From NCBI RefSeq assembly GCF_902806315.1, contig NZ_CADCWD010000017.1, positions 1-64,000 of the forward strand: a DNA stretch of 64,000 nucleotides, read 5' to 3'. Of this stretch, positions 8,983-19,702 are shown one piece after another. This DNA is from an uncultured Sphingosinicella sp. GTDB taxonomy: Bacteria > Pseudomonadota > Alphaproteobacteria > Sphingomonadales > Sphingomonadaceae. Under the pieces are notes generated by a model that was given only the letters and a program-made list of their open reading frames with translations, was not told where the DNA came from and did no database searches. Within the stretch, counting starts at the first letter, position 1. Each line of letters opens with the position of its first letter. Position numbers and translations under genes: made by a program.

Positions 8983-9896
8983 TCGGCGGCGACCTTCACC
9001 GCCTGGCGCGGGGCATAGCGCTCGATCATTCGCCCGCAAAAGTCCGCGAAATACATCGGATCGCGCGGCGGGCTGGTATGGTGCGGGGCGATCCCCTCAT
9101 GCTCGGGCGTGAAGCAGAAGGTGACAGTGGTCTCGAATTCTGCGAGCGCATCCATCTGCCGGTCGAACCATGCCTCCCAGCCCGGCCGGTAACTGTCGGC
9201 CCAGCTGAGCCCGGTGCGCAGGTGCGTGACGCCCAGCCGCCGCATCCACTGCACCGCGTCGTCGAGCCTCGGATCCTCGAAGTGGAACCACTGCATGATG
9301 CCCATTTGCGGCGTGTGCTTGGCGAAATGTTCGAGCGCGAGCTTGGGCGTCCCGTCCTCGCGGATCAGCCCCATGTAGAAGTGGCGGTAGTAGCTCGAGC
9401 CTTCGGCCTCACGGTGACGAGTGGTGGCGCCCCAGGCATGCGGCAGATCGAACAGGCTGTACCAGAAAACCCGCGGCACGCGGCCGAGCAACAGTTCGGC
9501 CGTCCGGTCGACTCCGAACACCTGGACTTCCTCGGCGCCGAAGCTGCCGACCCCGACCTCGGTCGCCCAGATTTCATGATCTGGCACGACCGCCTCGATC
9601 TCGGCGATCTTCTCCGGCCAGGCGTGGATCGGCCACAGATTCCAGTCGAGCGGAAAGCCGTGGACTGCCACCACATCGACATGGTCGAGCACGCCTTGAT
9701 CGCGCAGCCGGTTGATGAAGTGCGGGTCGATCGGCGAAATTCCGCCCAGCACGCGCTTCACCTCGGGGTTCGCGGAACGGATCGCCTTGGCCGCCTCGAT
9801 CACCGTCGTCGAGAAGATCGACCATTCGGGGTCAAGCTCCGGGTCCCAATGCGATTTGTTGTTGGGCTCGTTCCAGATCATGGCCGCTTCGATCAT
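8979..9896 (-). CDS. Glycoside-hydrolase-like TIM-barrel protein with apparently permuted halves
   Basis: MIWNEPNN (acid/base-like) and WATEVGVGSFGAEE (nucleophile-like) lie in the N-terminal half; barrel-start-like MQWFHFEDPRLDDAVQWMRRLGVTHLRTGLSWADS is C-terminal. Stop overlaps the ino1 start. Confidence 0.72.
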   Translation of the reverse strand: MIEAAMIWNEPNNKSHWDPELDPEWSIFSTTVIEAAKAIRSANPEVKRVLGGISPIDPHFINRLRDQGVLDHVDVVAVHGFPLDWNLWPIHAWPEKIAEIEAVVPDHEIWATEVGVGSFGAEEVQVFGVDRTAELLLGRVPRVFWYSLFDLPHAWGATTRHREAEGSSYYRHFYMGLIREDGTPKLALEHFAKHTPQMGIMQWFHFEDPRLDDAVQWMRRLGVTHLRTGLSWADSYRPGWEAWFDRQMDALAEFETTVTFCFTPEHEGIAPHHTSPPRDPMYFADFCGRMIERYAPRQAVKVAAE

Positions 9897-9900
9897 CTAT

Positions 9901-10692
9901 TCACGCCCCCTTGGCCGGATAGACGGCCCCCGTTTCTTGCCACTGCCCATAGGGCAATTCGCCCTTGCGGCAAATGTAGACCTCGTCTTCGGCTCTGGTT
10001 TCAATGGAGAATCCGGCCGAACGCAGCATCGCTTCAGCGCAGGCGCGGTTCGGCACCCACCAGTTTGTCCAGTCGTGCGCATATTCGCGCTCGACGAAAT
10101 GGAGCTTGGGATAGGCGCTTTCGTGGAAGTGCTCGTCCTCGCTGAACTCGTAATCCTCGGCGACGTCCATCAGCAGCTTGGATCCGCGCTGCATCGACTG
10201 GAAGATGAGCAGGTCGTCGGCGACGTGCTCGTGGATGAGGTCGAGCGCCAGGAGAGGGTGGCGCAAATGATAGAGGACGCCCATGAAAATGACGACGTCG
10301 AACCGCTCGCCCAGCGCACCGACATCATAGACGTCCAGCTTGCGAAACTCGATGTCATCAAAGCCGAGCGTCTCGCTCGCGAGCCGCGCCTGCGCGAGAT
10401 AGCGCTCGTCCGAGTCCATGCCGACCACTCGGCCAGCCCCCCGCCGCTTCATCTCGATCGAGTAGAAGCCCGCATTGCAGCCGATGTCGAGGACGCTCTT
10501 GCCGGAAAGATCCTTCGGCAGCTGCGGGGCGAAGCGCCGGAATTTCACGCCCGGATAATCGCCGAGAAAGTGATCGGGCGCCGTCCACAGCCCGTCCAAA
10601 TTCATGTTGTGGAACCAGGGCCCAAGCGCCTCGACCCGCGCGCGCAGGTCGTCGCCGGATGATGATTGGGTCCTTTGTTCGGCGAGCTTCAT
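9901..10692 (-). CDS. SAM-dependent methyltransferase (DUF1698/CmoB-like; resembles TIGR04290 family)
   Basis: LGPWFHNMNLDGLWTAPDHFLGDYPGVKFRRFAPQLPKDLSGKSVLDIGCNAGFYSIEMKRRGAGRVVGMDSDERYLAQAR...FDVVIFMGVLYHLRHPLLALDLI. Confidence 0.87.
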   Translation of the reverse strand: MKLAEQRTQSSSGDDLRARVEALGPWFHNMNLDGLWTAPDHFLGDYPGVKFRRFAPQLPKDLSGKSVLDIGCNAGFYSIEMKRRGAGRVVGMDSDERYLAQARLASETLGFDDIEFRKLDVYDVGALGERFDVVIFMGVLYHLRHPLLALDLIHEHVADDLLIFQSMQRGSKLLMDVAEDYEFSEDEHFHESAYPKLHFVEREYAHDWTNWWVPNRACAEAMLRSAGFSIETRAEDEVYICRKGELPYGQWQETGAVYPAKGA

Positions 10693-10808
10693 TCCCGTCC
10701 CTTCATTGCTCCCGACCCTGACCGGCCGGCCTTGCGTGCAAGACGCTTCGCCTGCGTAACGGCTGCAGGCGTGGGCTGTTCCCGCCTCCATTTCGGCAAG
10801 CGCCCGGC

Positions 10809-11747
10809 GTGGAACAAAGATCCATGGCAGCAGCTTTGAGCGACATGTCCATGGCAGACGACGAGTGGGTGCTCGCGATCCGCGGCGGTGATTATAAGTG
10901 GGCGTGGGACATATCCGCACGCTTACTGGCCGGCCGCGATCCCCGGACGCGAGACGATCCGTCGCTCCCTTATCACCTGCGCTGGGTCTGGGACGGCCGC
11001 CCTTTCGAAGACCGGCACGTTCTGGTCCGCTGCTATCATGGCCTCGGCGATACGATCCAGTTCGCGCGCTATCTGCCATTGCTGCGGCGCCATGCGGGTT
11101 CGGTCACTCTGGAGGTGCAGCCGCGACTTCTCGGCCTGTTCGGGGACTTTCCGGGAGTCGACTGCCTCGTGCCGTTCGACCCGGCGCATCCCAATCCCCA
11201 ATCCGAATGCGATATCGAAATCATGGAACTCGCCTTTGCGCTTCGGACGGCGCCTTCCAAGCTCCCGCCCCCTTATCTGCGCTCCCCTCCGGCGCTGCTC
11301 CCGCGGGGCACGATCGGTCTGTGCCATCAGGCCGGCGACTGGGACCCGGATCGCTGCGTCGCCGCAGCGGACCTGCTGTCTGCGTGCGGGGACGAGCCGT
11401 GCCTGACCCTCGCCTGCGGTCCCGCCGATCTCCCCGTCCTCAATCCTGAAGGATGCCCCTTCGACATCCCTGCGACCGCTATGCTGGTGGCAGGCCTGGA
11501 CCTGGTCGTTACCGTCGACACCTTCATTGCGCATCTCGCCGGAGCCATGGGAAAGCCCGTTTGGCTGCTCTTGAAGCATGAGCCCGACTGGCGGTGGTCG
11601 CCTTCCACCCGGCGAAGCGACTGGTATCCTTCCATGCGGCTTTACCCTCAGCCCGCACCCGGCGACTGGAACTCTGTCCTGGCCGAGATCGCGCGCGATC
11701 TTGCGGAGCGCGGTCGCTCGGATCGAACCAGCAGGAGGAGCGGGTAG
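10809..11747 (+). CDS. GT9-like (heptosyltransferase-related) glycosyltransferase
   Basis: VLVRCYHGLGDTIQFARYLPLLRRHAGSVTLEVQPRLLGLFG ... TAMLVAGLDLVVTVDTFIAHLAGAMGKPVWLLLKHEPDWRW. Confidence 0.78.
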   Translation: MEQRSMAAALSDMSMADDEWVLAIRGGDYKWAWDISARLLAGRDPRTRDDPSLPYHLRWVWDGRPFEDRHVLVRCYHGLGDTIQFARYLPLLRRHAGSVTLEVQPRLLGLFGDFPGVDCLVPFDPAHPNPQSECDIEIMELAFALRTAPSKLPPPYLRSPPALLPRGTIGLCHQAGDWDPDRCVAAADLLSACGDEPCLTLACGPADLPVLNPEGCPFDIPATAMLVAGLDLVVTVDTFIAHLAGAMGKPVWLLLKHEPDWRWSPSTRRSDWYPSMRLYPQPAPGDWNSVLAEIARDLAERGRSDRTSRRSG

Positions 11748-12185
11748 ATGGAGGAAGAAAGCTGCCCGTTGGTCCCCGTCTCATGGGGAGAATTGCTGGA
11801 CAAGATCACCATCCTCGAGATCAAGAAGGAGCGGATCGGCGATCCCGACGCTCTGCGTAACGTGGCGCATGAGCTTGAGCGCCTGATCGACATTGCCTCG
11901 TCCGTCGGACGCCAGCCGCGGATCGCTTTGCTGATGGATCGGCTGAGGGCGGTAAATCGGCTTCTCTGGGGTATCGAAGAAAATACCCGAGTGAAGGAGG
12001 CTTTAGGGGATTTCGGGCCGGAGTTCGTTCAACTCGCGAGGTCGGTCTACAAGAATAACGATCTTCGCGCCGCCCTGAAGCGCGAAATCAACCTGAGGCT
12101 GAACTCCGCCATCGTGGAAGAGAAAAGCTACGCTGCAACGCGTTCGGTTCGCGGCAAGGGGGCTATTGATACAGCCGTTCGTTGA
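11748..12185 (+). CDS. DUF6165 family protein
   Basis: 145 aa: VPVSWGELLDKITILEIKKERIGDPDALRNVAHELERL...LRAVNRLLWGIEENTRVKE. Confidence 0.7.
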   Translation: MEEESCPLVPVSWGELLDKITILEIKKERIGDPDALRNVAHELERLIDIASSVGRQPRIALLMDRLRAVNRLLWGIEENTRVKEALGDFGPEFVQLARSVYKNNDLRAALKREINLRLNSAIVEEKSYAATRSVRGKGAIDTAVR

Positions 12186-12762
12186 CGCTCATCACCCGCG
12201 CCCCCCAGCTTCCGACCACGAGCCGGGAGACGGAAGCGGGGTCGATGTCGAAGCGCAGCAGATTGTCGAGCGGCAATCCCAGATAATGCGCGATGACGCC
12301 GCGGATGATGTCGCAATGGCTGACGGCGGCGATCACCTGGTCCCAATGTTCGGCGGCGCGAGCTTCCAGTCCCTCGACCGCCCTGGTGACCGCGTCCGTC
12401 ATCGCCTCGCCGCCCGGAGGCCGGGCGCTGCCGCGCTCGGCGTTCCACGCGTCCCATAAGGGATCGCCTTCGAGATCGTCGAAGCTCCGCCCGGTCCAGT
12501 CGCCAAAATCCACCTCGTCCAAAGAGTCGAGGATCTCGACCTTCTTCTCATGCTGCTCGGCGATCTCGCGCGCCGTGTAATAAGCGCGCTCGCGCGGCGA
12601 GGAATAGACCGCCGCCAGCGGCTCGACGCCGAGCAGGTCGGCTACGATCTCTGCTTGCTCCAGACCCTCGCGGCTCAGCGACACATCTCGGCGCCTGCCG
12701 GTCAGTGTTCGGCCAAGTTCAACATGGGCTGCGTGGCGGATGAGGAGGATGGTTGCCGTCAC
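12163..12762 (-). CDS. Histidine phosphatase (phosphoglycerate mutase-like)
   Basis: ILLIRHAAHVELGRTLTGRRRDVSLSREGLEQAE...YSSPRERAYYTAREIA...AVSHCDIIRGVIAHYLG. Confidence 0.9.
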   Translation of the reverse strand: MTATILLIRHAAHVELGRTLTGRRRDVSLSREGLEQAEIVADLLGVEPLAAVYSSPRERAYYTAREIAEQHEKKVEILDSLDEVDFGDWTGRSFDDLEGDPLWDAWNAERGSARPPGGEAMTDAVTRAVEGLEARAAEHWDQVIAAVSHCDIIRGVIAHYLGLPLDNLLRFDIDPASVSRLVVGSWGARVMSVNERLYQ

Positions 12763-12979
12763 GCGGGAACCGGAACTGACATGTAACGACCTCGTTTTGC
12801 CCCCAACCCGCGGCTCCGCTCGCGGTTCCAGGCGGTGTCTTCGCCGCAGCGACCGGACCGGACGTGGAACAAAGCGGGAGAAGGTGCATTACGCGGGTTG
12901 ATGAAGATGAAGAAGAAGCTGCGCGCGTCCTGCCGCGCATGCGCCGGCCTTAGCCGAGCGATCTAACAGGGGAAAGCAT

Positions 12980-14091
12980 TTGCCTGAAACGATTCTGATC
13001 ACCGGCGGAGCCGGCTTTATCGGCCGCTTCGTGACCAAGGAACTGCTGAAGCGCGGGCACAAGGTGCGCATTCTCGACAGCCTGATCGAGCAGGTGCACG
13101 GCGATCGCGAGCGGCCGGAGGATCTGCCGGCGGAGGTCGAGCTGATCCGCGCGGATGTGCGCAATGGTGACGCGGTGGCCAAGTCTTTGAAGGGGGTGGA
13201 CAGCGTCATCCACCTGGCCGCCGAAGTGGGCGTCGGGCAATCCATGTATGCGGTGGAGCGGTACACCTCGGTCAACGATGTTGGCACGGCCGTGCTGTTC
13301 GAGAAGCTTATCGAGCAGCCTGTGCGCAGGGTCGTCACCGCATCGTCGATGAGCATCTATGGCGAAGGCCTCTACCAGGACGTCGACGGCAAGATCGTGC
13401 AGGACGCCCGTCGGCAGGTGCGCACCAGCGAGGACGAGGCCTGGGACCCGCTCGACGCGCAGGGCCGGCCGCTGAAGCCGGTGGCGACGCCCGAATGGAA
13501 GACGCCCGACCTCGCCTCCATCTACGCGCTCAACAAATATGTGCAGGAGCGCACGACCATGATCATGGCGGGCGCCTACGGCATGGAAGGCGTGTGCCTC
13601 CGCTTGTTCAACGTCTACGGCCCCGGCCAGGCGCTCTCCAATCCCTATACCGGCGTGCTCGCGATCTTCGCGTCGCGGCTTCTCAATGGCCAACAGCCGA
13701 TGATCTACGAGGATGGCGAGCAGCGCCGCGACTTCGTCTATGTCGGCGACGTGGCTCGCGCCTTTGCCGATGCGCTGGAACTGCCGCAGGCCAATGGCGG
13801 CATCTTCAACATCGGCTCAGGGCATGACCGCTCGGTGACGGAGGTCGCCCAGGAGCTCGCCCGCGCGATGGGCAAGAACGACATCTCGCCTGGCATCGTC
13901 GGCAAGAGCCGGATCGGCGACATCCGCCACTGCTTCTGCGACGGAACTCGCGCCGCCGAGACCCTGGGCTTTCACGCCGACAAGGATTTCCAGGAAGGCC
14001 TGGCCGAGCTCGCCGAATGGGTTGCCGTCCAGACCGCCGACGACCGCGTCGACGAGGCCCGCGCGGAGCTCGAGGCGAGAGGGCTCGTCGC

Positions 14092-14095
<4 letters not shown>
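12980..14095 (+). CDS. NAD-dependent epimerase/dehydratase (extended SDR)
   Basis: ILITGGAGFIGRFVTKELLKRGHKV...VIHLAAEVGVGQSMYAVERYTSVNDVG...YALNKYVQERTTMI; TTG start. Confidence 0.9.
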
Positions 14096-15189
<1,094 letters not shown>

Positions 15190-15232
15190 CGAGCGTCCAT
15201 ACTCCCTCCTCCGTTGCAGGGAGGGGAGCTAA

Positions 15233-16318
15233 GTGAAACTCCTGCTCACCACCGACGCCGTCGGCGGAGTGTGGCAATATTCCATTGAGCTTGCCCGATC
15301 GTTGAAAGCCCTGAGCGTGGAGCCGATCCTCGCTTTGCTTGGGCCCGCGCCCTCCGACGATCAGCGCCGACAGGCATCGGGGCTCACTTTGGTTGAAACC
15401 GGCCTGCAGCTCGACTGGCTCGCCGCCGACCGCGCGGAAGTGACCGCGGCGGGGCAGGCGATCTCGGATCTGGCGGCGCAATACGGGGTCGACCTCGTTC
15501 AGCTCAACAGCCCCGCTCTCGCCGCCGATACGCGCTTCGACATGCCGGTCGTCGCGGTGTCGCACTCCTGCATCACAACCTGGTGGACTGCGGTTCTGCG
15601 CGGCGAACCGGACGCGGGTTTTGGCTGGCGGGGGCGGCTGCACGGCCTGGGTCTCCATGCCGCCGATATCGTCGTCACTCCCAGTGCCGCGTTCAGCGAG
15701 ATGACTCGCCAGGCCTACGGTCTGCCGCGGTTGCCGGTGACGGTGCACAATGGTCGCGCGCCGCTGACGCTGCCTGAGGTCGCCCGGCATGATTACGCCC
15801 TCACCGTCGGCCGGCTCTGGGACAAGGGGAAGAACCTCGCGACTTTGGACCGCGCCGCCGCAGCGCTGCCGATCCCGCTTTATGCGGCTGGGAGCACTCA
15901 GGGCCCGAATGGCGACAGCATCGCATTCGAGCATGCACGGGCGCTCGGCAACCTCTCGGAAGACGAGTTGGGCCGCTGGCTCGCGGCGCACCCGGTGTTC
16001 GTCTCGGCGGCGCTTTACGAGCCGTTCGGCCTTGCCGTCCTTGAAGCGGCTCAGGCCGGGTGCCCGCTCGTCCTTTCCGACATCCCCACCTTTCGCGAGC
16101 TCTGGGACGGCGCTGCCACCTTCGTCGATCCGCTCGACCACGCCGGCTTCGCCGCCGCGATTGAGCGTATCATCGGCGACGATGCCGCCCGGTTCGAGCT
16201 CGGCCGAGCCGCGCGCGAGCGGGCCGGCCGCTACACGCCGGAGGCGACCGCGCGCGCGATGCTGGACGTCTACCGTGGTCTCCTTGGGGAGAGCGGCGAG
16301 GCGAGGGCGGCGGCATGA
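15233..16318 (+). CDS. Glycosyltransferase family 4-type
   Basis: TVGRLWDKGKNLATLDRAAA...VSAALYEPFGLAVLEAAQAGCPLVLSDIPTFRELWDGAATFVDP. Confidence 0.9.
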   Translation: MKLLLTTDAVGGVWQYSIELARSLKALSVEPILALLGPAPSDDQRRQASGLTLVETGLQLDWLAADRAEVTAAGQAISDLAAQYGVDLVQLNSPALAADTRFDMPVVAVSHSCITTWWTAVLRGEPDAGFGWRGRLHGLGLHAADIVVTPSAAFSEMTRQAYGLPRLPVTVHNGRAPLTLPEVARHDYALTVGRLWDKGKNLATLDRAAAALPIPLYAAGSTQGPNGDSIAFEHARALGNLSEDELGRWLAAHPVFVSAALYEPFGLAVLEAAQAGCPLVLSDIPTFRELWDGAATFVDPLDHAGFAAAIERIIGDDAARFELGRAARERAGRYTPEATARAMLDVYRGLLGESGEARAAA

Positions 16319-17427
16319 AGATCGCTTACTTCACACACTCGCTCGCAAGCTGCTGGAACCACGGCAACGCACATTTCCTTCGCGGCGTGCTGCGTGAGCT
16401 GATCGCGCGGGGCCATGACGTCACGGCCCATGAGCCGGAAGGCGCCTGGAGCCTGCAGAACCTTCTCGGCGATCATGGGGAGCAGGGCCTCGACGCGTAC
16501 CGCTCCGCCTATCCGGAGCTGAATTCGCAGGTCTTTGCGCTTGGGGCCGATCCGGAAGAGCTGGTCGATGGCGCCGACGTGGTGATCGTGCACGAATGGA
16601 ACGAGCCGTCGCTCATCGCCGCGATCGGAGCGATCCGGGCAAGGGGAGGGCGCTTCACCTTGCTCTTCCACGATACCCACCACCGCGCCGTTAGCGATCC
16701 CGACGCGATCCGGGCGTTCGACCTCAGCGGCTATGACGGCGTGCTCGCGTTCGGCGAGACGCTCTCCGAGGTCTACCGTCACTGGGGCTGGTCCGGGCGC
16801 GTCTGGACCTGGCACGAAGCCGCCGACACGCGCCACTTCCACCCGCCCGCTGAAGAAGGCGACCGCGAGGGCCTCGTCTGGATCGGCAATTGGGGCGACG
16901 GCGAGCGGACTTCGGAGTTGGAAAGCTTTCTCTTCCAGCCGGCGCGCGATGCCGGCCTGTCGCTCGACATCTTCGGCGTCCGCTATCCGCCGGAAGCCCT
17001 GGCGATGCTGGAGCGCTACGGCGTCGGCTATCGGGGCTGGCTCCCCAATGCCCGCGCGCCGGAGACCTTCGCCCGCCACCTCGCCACGGTGCACGTGCCG
17101 CGGCGTTATTATTCGACAATCCTGCCGGGCATCCCGACCATTCGCGTGTTCGAGGCGCTCGCCTGCGGCATTCCGCTCGTTTCCGCGCCATGGGACGACA
17201 GCGAAGGCCTGTTCCGCGTCGGGCAGGACTTCCTGACCGCCGCCGACGGCGCCGAGATGACGCGCCAGCTCGAGCGCCTCAAGCAGGACCCGGATCTCCG
17301 CCGTTCCCTGATCGAGAGCGGCCTCGAAACGATCCGCTCCCGCCACACCTGCGGCCACCGGGCCGATGAACTTCTGGCCATTGTCGAGCGCCTCAGCGCT
17401 CCGGCCGCACTTCGGAGCGTTGCATGA
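16315..17427 (+). CDS. CgeB-like glycosyltransferase (copy 1 of 3)
   Basis: MKIAYFTHSLASCWNHGNAHFLRGVLRELIARGHDVTAHEPEGAWS...TIRVFEALACGIPLVSAPWDDSEGLFRVGQDFL. Confidence 0.83.
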   Translation: MKIAYFTHSLASCWNHGNAHFLRGVLRELIARGHDVTAHEPEGAWSLQNLLGDHGEQGLDAYRSAYPELNSQVFALGADPEELVDGADVVIVHEWNEPSLIAAIGAIRARGGRFTLLFHDTHHRAVSDPDAIRAFDLSGYDGVLAFGETLSEVYRHWGWSGRVWTWHEAADTRHFHPPAEEGDREGLVWIGNWGDGERTSELESFLFQPARDAGLSLDIFGVRYPPEALAMLERYGVGYRGWLPNARAPETFARHLATVHVPRRYYSTILPGIPTIRVFEALACGIPLVSAPWDDSEGLFRVGQDFLTAADGAEMTRQLERLKQDPDLRRSLIESGLETIRSRHTCGHRADELLAIVERLSAPAALRSVA

Positions 17428-18512
17428 AGATCGCTTTCTACGGTTCCAGCCTGCTCTCTTCCTACTGGAACGGCGCCGCGACTTATTATCGCGGGCTGCT
17501 CCGCGACTTGGCCGGGCGCGGCTACGACATCACTTTCTACGAGCCGGACGCCTTCGAGAGGCAGCAGCACAAGGACATGGAAGCGCCCGAATGGGCGAAG
17601 TCCGTCGTCTATCCCGCCACGCCCGAAGCCCTGCGGGGCGTGCTCGACGAGGCGAAAAAGGCTGACGTGGTCGTCAAGGCGAGCGGCGTCGGCGTATTCG
17701 ACACCGAGCTGCTCGAGGGCATCGTGGCGCATAGCCGCCCCGGCGCGATGCGCATCTTCTGGGACGTCGATGCCGCGGCCACGCTGGACGAAATGCGAGG
17801 TGAGGAAAGCCACGTTGTCCGGCGCATGCTGCCCGATCTCGACATGGTCTTCACTTATGGCGGCGGACCGCCGGTGATCGACGCTTATGAAGGCTTCGGC
17901 GCCCGCCGCTGCGTGCCGATCTACAACGCGCTCGACCCCACCACTCACCATCCCGTGGAGGCGGACGAGCGCTTTGCATCCGACCTCGCATTCCTGGGCA
18001 ACCGCCTTCCGGACCGGGAAGCGCGAGTCGAGGAGTTCTTCCTGCGCGCCGCCTCGGCCTTGCCCGAGCGGCAGTTCCTGATTGGTGGCAATGGCTGGGA
18101 GACGAAGGGCATGCCGGCCAACGTGCGCCATCTCGGCCACGTCTACACGCACCAGCACAACGCCTTTAACTGCACCCCGCTGGCGGTGCTGAACGTCGCC
18201 CGCGACAGCATGGCGCATATCGGCTTCTCGCCCGCGACCCGCGTGTTCGAGGCGGCCGGCGCCGCCGCCTGCCTCATCACCGACGCATGGGAAGGCATCG
18301 AGCAATTCCTGACGCCCAACGAGGAGGTGCTGGTCGCGCGCGACGGGCAGGACGTCGCCGACCATGTCCGCGCGCTGACGCCGGAGCGGGCGCGCGATAT
18401 CGGCCAGGCGGCGCTCCGCCGCATCCTCACCGAGCACACCTATGCCCATCGCGGCGAGCAGGTCGACGCCATCCTTCGCGCCGAAACCGCTCAGCAACGG
18501 AGCGCCGCATGA
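17424..18512 (+). CDS. CgeB-like glycosyltransferase (copy 2 of 3)
   Basis: MKIAFYGSSLLSSYWNGAATYYRGLLRDLAGRGYDITFYEPDAFERQQHKD...LNVARDSMAHIGFSPATRVFEAAGAAACLITDAWEGIEQFL. Confidence 0.83.
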   Translation: MKIAFYGSSLLSSYWNGAATYYRGLLRDLAGRGYDITFYEPDAFERQQHKDMEAPEWAKSVVYPATPEALRGVLDEAKKADVVVKASGVGVFDTELLEGIVAHSRPGAMRIFWDVDAAATLDEMRGEESHVVRRMLPDLDMVFTYGGGPPVIDAYEGFGARRCVPIYNALDPTTHHPVEADERFASDLAFLGNRLPDREARVEEFFLRAASALPERQFLIGGNGWETKGMPANVRHLGHVYTHQHNAFNCTPLAVLNVARDSMAHIGFSPATRVFEAAGAAACLITDAWEGIEQFLTPNEEVLVARDGQDVADHVRALTPERARDIGQAALRRILTEHTYAHRGEQVDAILRAETAQQRSAA

Positions 18513-19600
18513 GCGAGCGGCCGATGCGGCTGGTCGTGCTCGGCCTCAGCCTCTCTTCCTCCTGGGGGAACGGTCATGCGACCACCTTCCGCGCGCTCCT
18601 CAAGCAGTTCGCCGCGCGCGGGCACGACATATTGTTCCTGGAGCGCGACGTGCCCTGGTACGCCAGCCAGCGCGACCTCGCCGATCCCGATTACTGCCAG
18701 CTCGCTTTCTACAAGGATCTGGCGGGGCTGGAGAAATGGCGCACCGACATCGCCTATGCCGATGCGGTGATCGTCGGCTCCTATGTGCCGGAGGGCGTTG
18801 CGGTCGGCCGCTTCGTGCAGGAGACCGCGCGCGGCGTCACCGCTTTCTACGACATCGACACGCCGGTGACGCTCGCCAAGCTGGAGCGCGGCGACTTCGA
18901 ATATCTCTCGCCCGAGATCATCCCAGGCTACGACGTCTATCTCTCCTTTACCGGCGGGCCGACGCTTCGCCACATCGAGCGGCGCTACCAGTCGCCCGCC
19001 GCCCGCGCGCTTTATTGCTCGGTCGATCCTGAGGCCTATCCGCCGCTCGACGTTCCGAAGACGTGGGACCTCTCCTATCTCGGCACCTACAGCCCCGACC
19101 GCCAGCCGACGCTGGAGCGGCTGCTGATTGAGCCGGCGCGGCGGCGGCCGGATTTGCGCTTCGTGGTGGCGGGGCCGCAATATCCGGCGGACATCGACTG
19201 GCCGGTGAACGTCGAGCGGATCGAGCATCTGCCGCCGAGTGAGCATGCGGAATTCTACTCGGCCTCGCGCTTCACGTTGAACGTGACGCGCGCCGACATG
19301 ATCGCAGCCGGCTGGTCGCCCTCCGTGCGGCTGTTCGAGGCGGCGGCCTGTGCGGTGCCGGTGATCTCTGACCGGTGGGAGGGGATCGACAGCCTGTTCG
19401 CTCCAGGAGCCGAGATCCTGCTCACCGACACCAGCGACGACGTGATCCGCTTCCTCGCCTCGGATGCGGAAGGGATCGGCCGCGCCGCCCGCGCCCGCGT
19501 CATGCATGGCCACCGCGCGGCCGATCGCGCGGCCGAGCTCGAGATCTATCTGCGCGAGGCCGCGGACGCCGCTTCGCCGCAGCTGGCGAACGTCTCGTGA
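18509..19600 (+). CDS. CgeB-like glycosyltransferase (copy 3 of 3)
   Basis: MSERPMRLVVLGLSLSSSWGNGHATTFRALLKQFAARGHDILFLERDVPWYASQRD...LNVTRADMIAAGWSPSVRLFEAAACAVPVISDRWEGIDSLFAPGAEIL. Confidence 0.85.
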   Translation: MSERPMRLVVLGLSLSSSWGNGHATTFRALLKQFAARGHDILFLERDVPWYASQRDLADPDYCQLAFYKDLAGLEKWRTDIAYADAVIVGSYVPEGVAVGRFVQETARGVTAFYDIDTPVTLAKLERGDFEYLSPEIIPGYDVYLSFTGGPTLRHIERRYQSPAARALYCSVDPEAYPPLDVPKTWDLSYLGTYSPDRQPTLERLLIEPARRRPDLRFVVAGPQYPADIDWPVNVERIEHLPPSEHAEFYSASRFTLNVTRADMIAAGWSPSVRLFEAAACAVPVISDRWEGIDSLFAPGAEILLTDTSDDVIRFLASDAEGIGRAARARVMHGHRAADRAAELEIYLREAADAASPQLANVS

Positions 19601-19702
19601 CTCGCGAGACGAGGCGGATCGTTGCTGGACTGAACCAAACCCGCCGCGCCGAGTTACCGCTACTTAGATGAAGAAGCTCGAAAACATAAAGGGGAGCAGC
19701 CT

